Of a stretch of 64,000 nt of DNA, positions 1-13,117 are shown piece after piece. Position numbers and translations under genes: made by a program. The DNA comes from Eopsaltria australis (Eukaryota; Chordata; Aves; Passeriformes; Petroicidae), in assembly GCA_034509425.1 (NCBI GenBank), contig JAVTVJ010000490.1:558001-622000 (forward strand). Reading direction: 5' to 3'. The stretch's first letter is position 1, and every line of letters starts with the position of its first letter. Below the pieces are notes generated by a model, which saw only the letters and a program-made list of their open reading frames with translations, made no database searches and had not been told where the DNA came from.

Positions 1-3000
1 TATTTTATTTCCCCTTCTCCTTCCTATCTGAAAGGCTGATGTTTTTTCTCAAACACTCATCAAATTAGTTTTCCTATTGATTTTTTTAAAATTTCTTTTG
101 CTCTAACGATGAGCAGTTCCTTCCCTGCTGCAGGTTTGCAGTTCATGACCTGTTGCCATCTCCAAGTTCTTCTTGCAAGACTTTTATCATAATTTTTGCT
201 GTTTTTAGGCTGCACAGGGCACAGAGATAACGTGCTGGTTTGATTACAGTCCATCCAGGATTTATCTCCAGTTTTGCCACCTCTGCTATTCCTGACTTCC
301 TGCTGTTTATATTTTGTAGTTGTGGAGTCAGTAAGTGCCCAGCAAGGTGACAAATACCATGTACACTCTACAAATCCCCTGAAATTTCTACCTCTGTTTG
401 TGAAATGTTCGTTCTTCTTAATCACATCTCGTTGTTTTTGATTGTACATAAAAGTGTTTTCCAGCCCTTTGCCCAAAGGACTCATTGTGATGCCTGTGAC
501 CTTTGAAAAGGAAACTTTTGTGATAAAAGGGCCTGTCTGAGGATCAGGCCATGGTAGAACAATTAAACAAAGCATTAATTAACTGGCAGAGTGCTCATCT
601 GAGGTCAGGGTGGCAGCATCTCACCAAAATGACTGCTCTGATCCCAATTTGGGTTACTTAACCCCGAGGTGATTTTACCACATTGCATCAAAATACGAAG
701 TCTAAATAGAATAATTCTTACAGTTCCTGGGAGTGAAGAGGAAAAAACATTCTTGGAAGCACAGGAGCACAAGCTTTTTCTGAAGCATGAAATATAAAGC
801 TGAGCAGAAAATGAGCAAAATAAAAGCCAGTTGTCCATTAAATTCTCAAAAGAGAAAGAGCAGAGCTTAATCACCTTCCTTTTAAACTCCTGGGCTTGGG
901 GAAAACTGCAAAGAAGCCCTCAGAGTCAGCATTGCCTCTTTTGTGCACTTCGGCCATTTCATCTTGCTAAAGGAGATAAATTTCCTCTCAAGTGGAGCTT
1001 GGTTTTTATGAGAGAAAAAATTTTATCACCAAAATCATTTACTGAAAAGTTTCTTTTGGTTCAGAAGAGTTTCTGGGCTCGTGTGTTCAGGTTATAATAG
1101 AACAGTGCCAAAATAGATGGCCCAAACACTTTTTGGATCACTGGCTTGTAACTCCATTTTGGGGGTCTGAATTTTCATCCCAATTTAGAAATGGAAAGAC
1201 TAAACTTCTGGCTAGAAATGAAAACTTTTTCTTTCCCATCTGTAGTTGGAGAGGGTCTTATTCCAGCAATAACAATATTTTTAGCATGGTATAAATAAAG
1301 GAGAAGAAGAAATAAGCTCTTTTATTCTGTCTTCAAGACTTTGCCTTTGGATTCATTTCATCTACCAGTAAATGTCAAGGTAAAAATCCTTAGTTATGTT
1401 TTCCATTAGGAAGCAGAAAACATGGATAAACAGAAATGAATGAAAATAGAAAATGAGCCTAAAGAGAAATAAAAAGGATGCACTACCTGTCATCATTACT
1501 TCTCTTAAATGACCTTTCCTCAGTCTCCGTTTATGGAGCTGATGTGTGGGTTTTGTTAGAGCTGCCCAGCTCTGAGGAATTAATCTGTTGACATAGAGCT
1601 CCCATAATAACAAAAAAGTCCTTGACAAATAATTGTGTACTTTGCTCAATACAGCACTGAGGCTCTTTTCTAGGAAAAGTCACTTTGCAGTGGGGTGAGA
1701 TCCTTCTTCCTTTGAAACTCTGCGATCTGTCTGAGCAACAAACACCAGAGGCTTCATCTTCTCTGCCTGTAAATCAGGCTCAATCTGGTAGCCACTAGAG
1801 CTGTATGGATTCTCTCCAGCTGAGAAAACAGCTCCATTTTCATCTCCAAGCCTTCAGCTCCTGCAGGCTGTGTGCAGCAGCCTCTTTCCTGCTCAATTCC
1901 CAGCTCGTGTCCTCTGTCCTGAGCAAACTCCCCCCACCAGCCCTACAAGCTGTGGTCTCAGGCCCAGACAATTAAATAGACAGTTAAAACCCTGTCTGAT
2001 TATGCACTGAAAATTCATCTTCAGATCAGATCTTTCTGAAAGGTCCTACTGAGCCAAGTGTCTTTCTGAAATGGAGTGGGTTGGGTTTTTTTAAAAAAAT
2101 CATTAAAAGTGAACACACGAAATCTGCTTCTAGAAGGCAAAACCAAAAATAAGGGTTTTGCTGTGCCCACATTTTTATCTTTTCCCTTGGGATTTTTAGC
2201 TTGCTAAGATCTGCATTTTAGGGGTGACCCCATCCAAGTCTAAAAGATCTCTAAGAGAAACCTTAATAGAGACAACATGTTGGTGCCTCAAAACATTTTT
2301 AAGCTTCCATAGACTGTAATGTCACAGAACCTCAGTAAGATAGAGCCACATTCATTTCATTGAAGCTTAGGTGGGATATCCTGGGCAACCTGAAGATCAG
2401 TGGAAGATTTGTGTGGGCAACTGGTTCAAGTCCAAGCCCTATTAGACCAGAAACATTCAAATTAAAATATATCAAATGAACCACTGTTGAAAAGTCCCGA
2501 CTTCTTCCCAGTGAATATAAATAGATCCTGGGATAACCGACTGCTTCATCTAACAGGAAACTATGCCAACCCAACTCAGTTGGTTATGCTCTTATTCTTC
2601 TTATCCTCTCTCTGGGATGGAATTGATTTATAGCCAAGGCCAAGTCACTTGGCTTTTCTCTCTTAGGTACTAAATCTAGAATGGGGAAGAATCAGTTATT
2701 CCTTTTCCTGGAGAAACTGTGAGATGAAGCCAGCAGCAGGAGCTGTGTGTGCAGCAGGGTTGCACTCGTATCCTGTCCTGCTGCATCCACAGCTGGGCAG
2801 AGAGACCCATGAGAAAGTGGAAAACCAAGCCTTGAAGGAGCTTCACACATTATTCAGAGTTTCTAAAGCCAGAGGGAGCTGTGAATTATTTTTCTAACCT
2901 CCCTTTAAGCACAGAAAAGGCCAGAAGATTCTCCTGATTTATTGGTCCTCTGCATCCTCTTGGACATTTACGTAAGACTCATTTTTCCAGTACCTTCCCT

Positions 3001-5091
3001 CCAGTTCCTTCCACCTGTCCCATTCACCAGCCTATAAAAAAACCCCAATTCTCTGGTTTTCAAGGAAAGGCAGACTTGTAAAAGAAGACAACATTAATGG
3101 GAGGAGCAGGGTGAAAGTCACTCGGAAGTGCAGACTCAGATTGCTCAAAAGGAGAATGCAGTTTGAGTGACCAATGCTGCTGTTGCCTTCTCCTAGAAAA
3201 TATAATTTAAAAGAATGTCCTGGCAGGGTTTTCTCAGACACCTGGGCTGTTTGTTAAAAGTCAGCACTGATGTGTTTGCCTTCCTGGTGCTCCTGGAGAG
3301 AGTTGAGGTCTCTTACCAACTTTGGGCCACATGTGCCAGTGCCACCCACAGACTTCAGCTGTGCAGGGGTGCCTCAGGTGCTGCTCTGCTCTGGGCTTGG
3401 GCAGCTGAACTGGGAGGATTAAAAACAGACTTTTGTAGAAGGAGAGTGTTTCTGGTGAAATAACTCCCAGAATTTTCAGCTAGCAATTCTTCTGGACTGA
3501 TGAATTATGCTTCTGCAATTGAGTTTCAGAAAAGGCCAGGCCCTAATTTTCTGATGCAAGCTGTGGCAGTTTGAATTTCCAGTTCAGATGGCAGGATGCT
3601 GTCACATTGAAGTTCATGAAACTTGAAATGCCTTCTTCAGCCCAGTTTATCACATTAATACCCTGTGATCAGTCCTGCTGATATTTGGAATTTGCTCTTG
3701 CCTAGGAGTCTATAATTCAGTCTGGCACTTTTTGGATTGGTGCCTTTTTTGCGTCCCTGGTAGGAAAAACCCAAACATGGCTCTGAGCTGATGGAGAACC
3801 TCAAGATTTGGCAGCAGAATTTCAGAGGTGGGAGTTTTCTTTCTGTGGGTGAAAGTGACCTCCATTCACCTCCCCCTGAGCAGAGATTGCCTGAACATTT
3901 CTCTTTGTGGTACTGAAGAACAGTGCAAGAGGAGTTTAATATTCAACTCGAAGCACTGATATGGAGCTGTTTTTCTCTCTGATAAATAAAGCGTGAACCA
4001 GTTGACTTCCAGCTCTTAATATGACAAAAAAACAAATTCTAAGAATAACAAACACACAAGCTGCACTGTTTTATTTACTTCTTGTACTCCCTAGGGCCTT
4101 TCTCTGTTAAGGAAATAATTCCCAAAAATGCCATGTTAACTCCTAGAGCTGCATTTCTGTATCTCTCACTGTAAGTGTTTACATAATTCCCAGTGCTGCC
4201 AGTCTCCCAGTGTCTGCTCAGGTGCTTTATTGCTCCATTTGTTCTGAGCCATGTTACAGGAGCCCCAGGGAATGCTCTGATGGATGCCAGGGTATGTAAA
4301 CATTAAAATGTACCCCATAGCACAGGGGAAAAAACATATTTTGAGAGCACCTTTCAATTGTCAGCTCTGCTGAGGTGTGTGTAAATATTCAGATGTCAAT
4401 CACAGAATTGTTCCATTCATGGGCTGAAAAATACCAGGAGCCCTGGGACCCTGGAATTGTGTGTGAGGTAAATATTTTCTCACCAGCTGTGCTGGGACCT
4501 CAGCAGTTCTGACAACTTTGGGACAGACCCATGTCTTGTAACGTGCCCTATTTTATGCTCTGAAAGCAACTCAGAACCTGCTCCTAAGAGCCAAATCCTT
4601 CCACTGAACACAGTCTACAAATCAATCTTCTCTTCAGTTTGGGTTTTTTTTTTAATTTCCTGTTTGCATTATGCAAGAAAGTCACTAGCAGATGCTACAA
4701 CAACAGTAATTAGAGCAAATCTCTATTTGCAGCACAAATAATTACCCAATCAGCAGATTGAAAAGGGGAGTGGCAAATCCATCCATCTCACCTTTAGTTC
4801 CTCATTGCACCCAGAAAAGGAAAAAAGGGAGTAAAAATAAGGTCCTTATTAGAGCAATAATTATGTACTCCATTTTCACTGCTGTTTTGGAAACATTAAT
4901 AGCTGTTGGATTTTTGCTGAATAATTTGGTATTTCTAGTAAACTCCTGAGTCTGTTGCAATCAATGGTAAAGCCAAAAGGCTGTTTTTGCTCAGACTGAA
5001 ACTGTAAAAGGTGCTTTTTAGGGCATATCACATCCTTTAAGCCATTATTTGACTGACTGGTTATGTTTTTTTCCTCTCCTTTCTTTTCCAG
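1..5091 (+). other. CRHR2: CRHR2 intron (3' part), upstream of the first visible exon
   Basis: This is inferred to be intron because the first visible CRHR2 exon starts at 5092 in phase 0 behind a TTTTCCAG acceptor. The family's preceding exon should encode the TM4-TM5 region, with a Cys-Trp-Phe-Gly segment of ECL2 and an acidic Asp-Tyr-Ile-Tyr stretch. I looked for it by eye in this stretch and did not find it, so it probably lies left of base 1. The sequence is moderately AT-rich. I recognise no repeat family, RNA gene or coding exon here; the short open frames lack family motifs and splice context. Confidence 0.7.
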
Positions 5092-5177
5092 ATAAATTTT
5101 GTATTTCTATTTAACATAGTTAGGATTTTAATGACAAAGCTGAGAGCTTCAACCACTTCAGAAACAATCCAGTACAG
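5092..5177 (+). CDS. CRHR2: CRHR2 coding exon: end of TM5 and intracellular loop 3
   Basis: CRHR2 is a seven-helix class B1 GPCR of the plasma membrane that binds urocortins (and CRH more weakly) and signals mainly through Gs and cAMP. This 86-bp exon starts in phase 0 after a polypyrimidine tract and TTTTCCAG. It encodes 28 residues plus two bases of an Arg codon, then ends AG|GTAAGT. The peptide begins [17 protein letters not shown], the inner half of TM5, and runs into ICL3 ([12 protein letters not shown]), a region near-invariant between CRHR1 and CRHR2 and important for G-protein contact. The split Arg codon joins in frame to the exon at 7298. The exon on its own would not separate CRHR1 from CRHR2; the downstream exons do. 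Confidence 0.96.
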
Positions 5178-7297
5178 GTAAGTCAGCCTGTGATTCCTGC
5201 TGCTAGCACAGCACTGCCTGGACTGTCCTGTCCTTGTCCCATCTTGGTCTTTCCAGGTGCCACTGTTGATGGAGCTCAGTAATTAGGCCCACATTTTTTG
5301 TCTGTGCAGACTCCCCATAAAAGCCTGCCTGCATATTTTCTGTCCACTCCATTTCGCTTCCAGCCTGCACATGCCCCAACACACACATGAAATCCCCCCC
5401 TTTCCATGAAATCTGAAGGATTTGATCTCATGTGAGGACAAATTTAGAAATTCTTCCCTGTAAGGATGGTGAGGCCCTGGCACAGGGTGCCCAGAGAAGC
5501 TGTGGCTGCCCCTGAATCCCTGGAAGTGTCCAAGGCCAGGCTGGACAGAGCTTGGAGCAGCCTGGGATAGTGGAAGGTGTCCCTGCCCATGGGGTGGCAG
5601 TGGATGATCTTGAACCTTCCAACCTAAACCATTCTGTGCTTAATGTGTGCATACAGGTATTTAGTTGTCCATTTAAAGTGTAGGGGAGAGGGATGAAGGG
5701 TGATTGTGCCTCTTCCCTTCAGCTGGTGCCAGAATTAGGGTAACCACTCACTGGGTTGCATCACAGAACTGATCCTCAGCTAATCATTACCTTTATTTGG
5801 GGGTGTCTCCTCAAGTAGATCAGTTCCCAAACCCAGCATAACCCCACAAGCACTGGGATGGCAGAAAGGAAAAGTCTGGAGGGAATGCAGCCTGGCCCCT
5901 CCAGACACCAGTGTGGGCTTAGACCAGTCTGAACAGTCTAAAAGCAAATTCTCAGACAGCAGGAGATGCTGAGTGCCCTTCTCTTACCATTTGCAGTGTC
6001 TTGCAAGATATGTAGAGGATTTATGGACTGAGAGGACCTTGGAGTGGGAAATGGCACAGGTTTTGTGGAGTGAGATCAGTCACTCTAACTCATTTCTGGA
6101 TGAAACCTCAGCATATCAAGCTGAATTGAATCTTGATGTCCTCCAATCAGCCTGCTCTTGACTTGGAAGCAGTTTTGCTGCAGGAGTGGGCTTTGTTTTG
6201 CCTGATTCCTTCCCTTTACTCCTGTCGGGGTTTTGTTACTGAAGTCAGTGCAGTGGTCTGATGTTCAGACCCTTCTCTGCACATTTCCAGAGAAATGAAA
6301 GGAAAACTACTCCTTTTTCATACCATAAAACTAAAACTGGCCTGAAAGCCCTGATCCAAGCCTCAGTACCTTTGAATCCCTTCTACAGCTTGCAGGGAGA
6401 ACATCATGAGAGACATCAGAGTGAATGAATCTACAGCAATTACCATTGTTCTTGAACAGATGACTGTGATCTTACCCTTGCAGGCTCTGTGAGGGAATTG
6501 TCTTTTCCACAACCTAAATGGAAACCTTTAGAATTCCAGCAAAGCCTGGGGCAATCCTTGAAGCTCTGAAGCAGAGCAGCCCTTTGCTAAGCAGGTATTA
6601 AATCGAGTGGCAGCTGATTCATTAAGGCTGTCACTTCATCCTGACACTGGCAGTGGTTTTGTGCTCCCCTGCCTGTCTTTATCTACCTGCAATGGCATTA
6701 TTCAGAGATTTATACAGATTTAGCCAAATTGCAGCCTTTGTGTCTACTGCAATGACATGCTGCTCTCTGTGACACCCCAAGACACTGTTACAGCACCACT
6801 AATAAGGATTAGCCCCTAGTAATTCTGTTAATAATCACTGATGCTTCCGTGTGCACCACCTGCTTTGTGATTTGTGATTCCTGAGACAGCCCTGAGCAGT
6901 TGAGTTGAGTGGGCAGGTGTTGCAGAAAGTGTTTGCACTGCAGACAGAATCAAATGGTGGGCACAGTGCTGAACTGGGCACTGATCACATCTCCCTGGGG
7001 TGTAAGAAATCCCTCACCAAACATGCAGACAATCCCAAGGCTTCTGCCTAACACTGAAAGAGATAAAATGAAGAACAGAGTGAAAGGGAAGGGTATAAAT
7101 AAGGTGCCCATTCACCCCCTAGAGTTCAGAGTGTGGGGGGAAAACAGCAGGACTCAAGGGCTTTCCCGGGACACTTTCCCCAAGTAGACAGGCACTGCTC
7201 AGGCAGGGAGGCTGTTACTCTTTCCATGCTCCTCCTTTCCACCCCCAACACAATTTTTCCTCCCTGTGCTCACTTGTTTTCTGTTCCCTGCCCACAG
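5178..7297 (+). other. CRHR2: CRHR2 intron between the ICL3 and TM6 exons
   Basis: This 2.1-kb intron is bounded by GTAAGT at 5178 and CCCACAG ending at 7297. It contains one sense-strand CR1 3' fragment at 5441-5639. The rest is unique-looking sequence in which I see no further exon, RNA gene or regulatory motif that can be supported by eye. Confidence 0.85.
5441..5639 (+). mobile_element. CR1 LINE 3' fragment (sense)
   Basis: This matches the well-known CR1 3' region in order: the TTCTTCCCTGT motif, the 'cccagagaagctgtggctgcc' block, 'aaggccaggctgga', 'ggagcagcctgggatagtgg', 'ggtgtccctgcccatgg' and a terminal 'ccaacctaaaccattctgtg'. It is 5'-truncated, as most CR1 copies are, and cannot be autonomous. 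It lies in a CRHR2 intron in the same orientation as the gene. Confidence 0.93.
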
Positions 7298-7433
7298 GAA
7301 GGCAGTCAAGGCCACATTGGTTCTCCTGCCTCTGCTTGGCATCACCTACATGCTTTTCTTTGTCAACCCTGGCGAGGATGACATTTCCCAGATTGTTTTC
7401 ATCTATTTCAATTCCTTCCTTCAGTCTTTTCAG
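7298..7433 (+). CDS. CRHR2: CRHR2 coding exon: TM6, extracellular loop 3, start of TM7
   Basis: The 136-bp exon completes the split Arg codon and then encodes 45 residues, ending with CAG|GTAAGA in phase 0. It reads [19 protein letters not shown] (TM6 with the class B P-x-x-G kink, here LPLLG), [12 protein letters not shown] (ECL3) and [14 protein letters not shown] (first half of TM7). The acidic NPGEDD loop is typical of CRH receptors. DISQ and SFLQSFQ fit CRHR2, while CRHR1 typically has E-V-S-R and SFLESFQ. TM6 outward movement at the P-x-x-G kink opens the G-protein pocket in this family. The acceptor CCCACAG and the donor are strong, and the frame stays open to both neighbouring exons. 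Confidence 0.98.
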
Positions 7434-9059
7434 GTAAGAGAGCAGACTTACAGCTGGTATCAGCCAAAAGATGCTTTTCAGCCATGAAATTTTAGGCAAT
7501 GAGGTCTGTGATAGAAATATTAGTTGCAAACAGCTCAGCTTAGTTCACACGTGCATAATAGATATCTATATAAGTGTGCCATGTGGAGTGGAAAATCCTC
7601 TCAGGTGTGGACTGGAGGGATTCATCTCCCTTAACTCAGCCCTGTGTTCAGCTCCTCACTTAAAATCAATGGAGAGAGAGAAGATGTTTCATTCCACCTG
7701 CCTGAGAGAGGATGAGGGATCCCCCTCCTGAGGTGCCTCTCTCTTCCCAGAGCACAACACAAGGGGCTGAGACTTGGACTTGATGTTGCTGAACCAAAGG
7801 GAAACAGCTCCTACCTGTTGGACTTGCTGTTTTATGCAGGTTATAAGAGTCTCCAGACAAGTTTTGTGCTGTTCTCTGCAGCCAACAGCTCAGTTTTTAA
7901 TTAATGTTAGATGTTATGTAATGTGGGGATTTTTTTTAGGGATATATTCCAACTATTTTCTCTGATTCAGAGAAAAAAGGACATGAGTATAATCTTAGAA
8001 CTTGTTACTTGAACAGGAAGTTGAGGTAACACTCACATAGGAAGGTGGCAAAACATTAACCAGCCACTTTCAGTGAAAATTTTAATATTTTACCTTCAAA
8101 GATCATTCATATTTTGAGGTTTGGATCACTGAAGACATTTTTGGCAGAACTCAGGAATTTAAGTGGAAGGAAAGGGAGAGTGTTTCAGACACACTTGAGC
8201 TGTGTTGCCCAGCCTGCTCTGGTACACTCCCTGAGCCATCAGCCCCATCTCCTCCCTCCCCTGAATTTAAGTGGAGTTCCGGCAGGGTGGAAAAGGCAGT
8301 GGAATGTGAGCATTTGCCCCAACTCCCCGAATCTGACACCCAATTTGTTTGGCATTGATATTTTACCCCCTGTATGCAGGAACGAGTGCTCTGATACCCA
8401 GGACATCATACAAACACATAGCTGGCAGGTCAAATCTAGGGCTGGGTTACTGTTTTTACTGTTTGCAACCCACCAGAAATCACAGCTGAATATCCAGAAT
8501 AAAAAATGTCCCCTTTAACCTGTGAAGGAAGGAATCTTAGCCTTTAGCTGTGAAGCAATCCATGCTTTTCATTCCCTAAAAGTGGTTGTATTTTTTTATC
8601 TGCTGATGCTCAGTGTCTCAAAAAAATGCTGCATTGCTCATTAATTCTGTGAAGATGTGTGTAAGAAAGAAAGCAGAAAGAATCTCTCCTTAATGGTGGT
8701 AATAATTACAGCCCTAAAAACAAAATGGGCAGAATTCCACTCACAGGAATTCCAACCTCTGCAGTCATCACAGGGGTTTGGTCACTGCTGGCAGCAGATT
8801 CCACAGAGCCACTGAGCTCAGGTGAATTTGAGCAATCTGATGATGCACTTGCCCCTCATGAGACCATCTAAAGCCATTTAAAACCCCCTGGGAGTGCCTG
8901 GGATATCCCCCAGAGCTGTCACAGCTCCTCTGGTGGGGGGGTGGTCTCAGAGAGTGGATGCTGTAGAGATGTTTCAGCCCAGCTGCAGGGGCAATCCCCT
9001 CTGTCAGTGAGAGTGTTAAAATGTTTACCTAATAACTGACTGCTTTCTCTTCTCTCCAG
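7434..9059 (+). other. CRHR2: CRHR2 intron inside the TM7 coding sequence
   Basis: This is a 1.6-kb phase-0 intron with GTAAGA at its 5' end and TTCTCTCCAG at its 3' end. It splits the codons for TM7. I see no repeat element or exon in it that I can name. Confidence 0.85.
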
Positions 9060-9101
9060 GGTTTCTTTGTGTCCGTATTTTACTGCTTCTTGAATGGTGA
9101 G
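9060..9101 (+). CDS. CRHR2: CRHR2 42-bp exon: distal TM7
   Basis: This small exon encodes 14 residues, GFFVSVFYCFLNGE, which form the cytoplasmic half of TM7 and lead into helix 8. It sits between TTCTCTCCAG and GAG|GTAAGT. Both flanking introns are phase 0 and the length is divisible by three, so skipping it would leave the frame intact. A 42-nt TM7 exon is a conserved feature of secretin-family receptors, and its omission gives known variants such as CRHR1 isoform d. 'FLNGE' carries the CRHR2-type Gly where CRHR1 usually has Ser. The exon is too short for ordinary ORF calling and was located from the family sequence. Confidence 0.96.
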
Positions 9102-10144
9102 GTAAGTGATTCACCCTTGGGAGGTGGAACTTGTTTGAGGGGCCTGATTACAGAGACCTGAGGTGTTTTTACAGGGGGTCACAGTCCCATCAGTCTCTTG
9201 TAGAAGGCTCTCAATGTGCACCTGAACTCCCCAGCCTTTGTCCTCAAAACTTTATTCATTTCACACCTTTACCTGTGAGGTCAGGGCAGAGGGAAAGAAG
9301 TTTTCCCGGATTATAAAATTTCTGTTCTTCATTTTAAGACTTCTTTGAAGTTTCTCATTAATTAAAAATATGATTTCTGGGCATAACTGATTCCTTCTGT
9401 GCTGGACTCTTGTTAAGGATATGCTGCAGATGACCCATTTTAATACTGCCATGCTGAGCTGAGTGAGTTTCTCCATGTGGGTCACTTATTCTGAGTGATC
9501 AGGGCCTGTTGCATTCAGAAAACAGGATTGAAAACAGATTTAATGAGAATTAATTTGAGGTACTGCTACTCAAGCAAGAAATGCTTCACTAATATCCCTC
9601 AGTGTTTGACTTCCACCCCAAAGTGTGAGAGATTTGTGTATTTCCCCTGCTTACATTGCCAGTGTCTCATTTACCTGCATTAAAGTGTGTCATCATCTTT
9701 GTCCAGCTAAAATTTTAGTCTCTGCAGAAATTAATTCCATACTTCATTGTTCCTTCTGTGTTGGTATAAATTCTGTTTGTGCTGCTCCTTAATTTCATTG
9801 TGGGCTATGAAAAAGAATGGGCATGGCTTCAAAGCAGCAGTATTTTATTTTAAATATTTTATTTTTAATTTTTTCTTTTCTTTTTGTTGCATTTATTTTG
9901 TTTTATTTTACATTAATAACTTCCCCTCTTCCTGATTAATTCTGAGGTGATGTTAACAAGAAGCAGCTCATTTTTCTCACGTTAAGCACATGCCACTTTT
10001 ATCCCCTGGCAGCAGAGTGTTCTCAGTTCTCTTTCCAGCTTTCCTTCCATAAATTCTCACCATTCCATTTGCCTCTTAAAAAAACAGGGAGTTTAAATCT
10101 TCCTCCAAAACACCAGCACCTGTAGAACTACATTTACCTCAAGC

Positions 10145-10382
10145 TGTGTCAGGGGATGTTTAGTTTGGATTTCAGGGAAAGGTTCTTCCGCCAGAGGGTG
10201 CTGGGCACTGCCCAGGCTCCCCCAGAATGATCACATTCCCAAGGCTGCCAGAGCTCCAGGAGGATTTGGATAACACTCCAGGGATGCACAGGGTGGGATT
10301 TTTGGGGTGTCTGTGCAGGGCCAGGAGCTGGGCTGGATGATCTTTGTGGGTCCCTTCCAACTCAGGGTATTCTGTGATTCTA
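10145..10382 (+). mobile_element. CR1 LINE 3' fragment (sense)
   Basis: The piece starts near 'aggggatgtttagtttggat', continues through 'aaggttcttccgccagaggg' and 'gggctggatgatctttgtgg', and ends 'cccttccaactcagggtatt' followed by CTGTGATTCT. This is a typical CR1 3'UTR with the 8-bp tail unit. It differs in its middle from the copy at 5441 (contains 'agaatgatcacattcccaag') and so belongs to another CR1 subfamily. Confidence 0.9.
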
Positions 10383-13052
10383 CTTGTCACATTCACCAGC
10401 TCTGCACTGTTAGAGCAGAAGGAGAATCTTCCTGTAGACAGCAGGCTTCTTTTTGGGGTTGTTGTTGTTGGGGTTTTTCGTGGTTTTGGGCGTTTTTTTG
10501 TTCACTGATGTGCCAGTGGCCATCAGGGGTGGAACCCAGGCTGTGTGGTTTCATAGCCAGTCAGGACTTTCTGTCACCCCTCTTCTCTTTTGTGGCAATT
10601 GCACTTGGTGCTGTTGGATGTTCACAGCAGGTTTGCACTCTTTTGGCTGTTCTGGCATTCTTTCAGCTCTTTTTACTGGGAGAAATATCCAAACATCCCC
10701 TTCCCTACAGCAGTCTGAAGTTCTGTCCAAAGCCATGAGCCAACTTCCCATCTCCTGGAACTCTGATGAGTTCAGACATAATCGAGCCTGTCAAAGGAGG
10801 ATGATTCACCTCATGCACTTCTAGGCCTTGATAAGAATCCCCTGGGAAAACTGGGGTTATTCCAGAGCTGATTTTCCAGCTGTGTCACGCTGCTGTCACA
10901 GTGGGAACAGGCATTTCTGAGGAAGTCAGTCCAAAGTTGAGACACTCAGCTTGGGATGTTGATTCATTTCCCAAAATTCAGATATCTGGGGCTGCTGGGG
11001 AGGCTGCAGAATATCTGAGGCATCCACGTGGCTCTCACCAGTCGGTTCAGGATCTGGAGAAGATACACATTTGATTGGGAAGTGGGAAAACCAAGTGGGA
11101 TGGAATGGAGCTTCTCAAACAGCTCTGTCAGTAATTCAAACCAGTCAATACAACCTTTTTTTTGCTTTTTAAGCTTTCCATCAGCTTAGCCTACAATGGG
11201 CACCTCCATCTGCTCACCTGAGCAGCTCCAGTCTTTCTGGGCTGGCTCCCCACTGCGTGCCCAGACACCCTGCTGGCATGTGGACACCCACAAAAGCTGA
11301 ATTTGGGAGGGAAGTCTTTCCCTATAGCATTTTTTACAACTTTCCCCTTGACTAATTAAAGCCTGGCAACTGTCTGATTACTTCTTTGAGGTAAAACATA
11401 AGTCCAGACCCCCCAAATATTACAGTATTGCCTATTTCAAAACTGTGAAAAAACTTTGGGCTCATCCTAATGTACTGTGAGCATGTTTCTTTGAAATATC
11501 ACAGAGCTTTTAAAGGATAAAATTTCATTGTCCTGGGTTTGCCTTAATTGAATTTTTTGTTAATTTTTTTTGTTCTAGCCTCAGCTTTGCACAGCACTGA
11601 AGAAAGCAGCAAATTCAGTGTATTTTCAAAGCTCTCTGGGTGTGTAATCATTGTCCAGAACACAAATTTGCATCTTCTGGTACACTATTTTAAAAGCTGA
11701 GCTGCCCATAAGCAGGCATCCCTACTAGAAGTGTTGATGAAGGCAATGCCACTCTATCCCCATGAGGCACCAGACTTCGCTCAAAAAGAGGAAAATAACC
11801 TGTGAGGAGCAGCCTTTCAGTAGCCTGAAATCTTCCTGGATATCACTGAAGCCTTGTTATTTTCTCTTCAGTGACCCTGATGTTCCTGTCTCTGAGATAG
11901 ATGGGATAATTTGCTGTCTCAGAAGGTTTTAAATACTTCAGGTTTTCCAGTTACAGCAGGGTTGGGTTCTTTAAATGCATGTAATGGTCTTTATCAGGTT
12001 ACTCACCCCCCCATAGTGCCAGGCTTGCTCTGGATGATGACACAAGCAAAAAGCCTGGAAAATCCATTCATTTAAAGCTTTAATAATGCTGTGGTCTCAG
12101 CTGCATCTCACATTTGATACACATCTCACTGGGTGCTTACAAACTGCCAGTAACTGTCTGTAGTACAGCTCAGAAATTATGGATTGCCCTCAAAAAAACC
12201 CAAAATACCCTTCATGAGCTCTTCAATGAGTGCTTCATGTCTGGGAGACTTTCTCTTCACAATTTATGTGTTTCCTTCTGCTGTGGGACTCAAAGCTGCT
12301 GCATTTAGTGGAAGACAGAGGAAACACCATTGTGGGTCCCCCAGGTGTGAAGGAATGGCTGTAGGGATGTTCTATTCACTAAGTAACCACATTAAAAATC
12401 CCACATAACCTGACTGGGTTTTTTTCCTGAGGCTCAGTGTGTGATTTCACTGAGTTTTCTCGCCAGGAAGTATTTTTGAGGAAATAAAGGAACAGAGGTG
12501 ATGTTGTTTTCTGCAGCCACTGAGGTACCCATGCAGAATTCCTTCCCTGTCAGGGCTGGAGTTGGATGCAGCCTTTGCACAATTGTGCTGGATTTCAACG
12601 TTCTCAGAATAAGAAGCTACAATTAACCCCAGTCCTTTATGGGGAAAGGAGATTGTGCAATGAATTTACTGCCAATATTTTAAAGTGCACATAGAGATTT
12701 AGTAAATGCTGAGACTATTTCTCAATCTGATGTGAAAATCACTTGGTTTGGGTACAGGGAAAGCATTAATAGCAGTTACTGGAATCTGAGCAAATGGCAG
12801 AAGTATGACTGAAGGCTGCAGGAAATGGAACCGTGCGTCCTGACAAACCTGCATGAACTGAAAATAAAGAGGAAAATTCTGCTGGCTTTATGCTGTACCC
12901 CTCAGACCAGTTCCTACAATATCTGATCATCTCAGTCTGTGTAGCTTCAAAACTTCTGTACAACTAAAACTGAGCTTAAAGATCAAAATCAGCATCTTAA
13001 AAACACTCAGGCTGTGAGAGGCTGTTCCAGAGAAGTTTGCCTACAGATTTGG

Positions 13053-13117
13053 CAAGAGTTGGACTTGATAATCCTTATGGATCCCTTCCAAGCTGAGATA
13101 TTCTGGGATTCTGTTCT
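13053..13117 (+). mobile_element. CR1 LINE 3' end, short and diverged (sense)
   Basis: Only the extreme CR1 3' end is visible: 'gagttggacttgataatcct', then 'cccttccaagctgagatatt' and CTGGGATTCTGTTCT. The order and spacing match the CR1 terminus. The left boundary is uncertain because the preceding bases are too diverged to assign. Confidence 0.7.
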
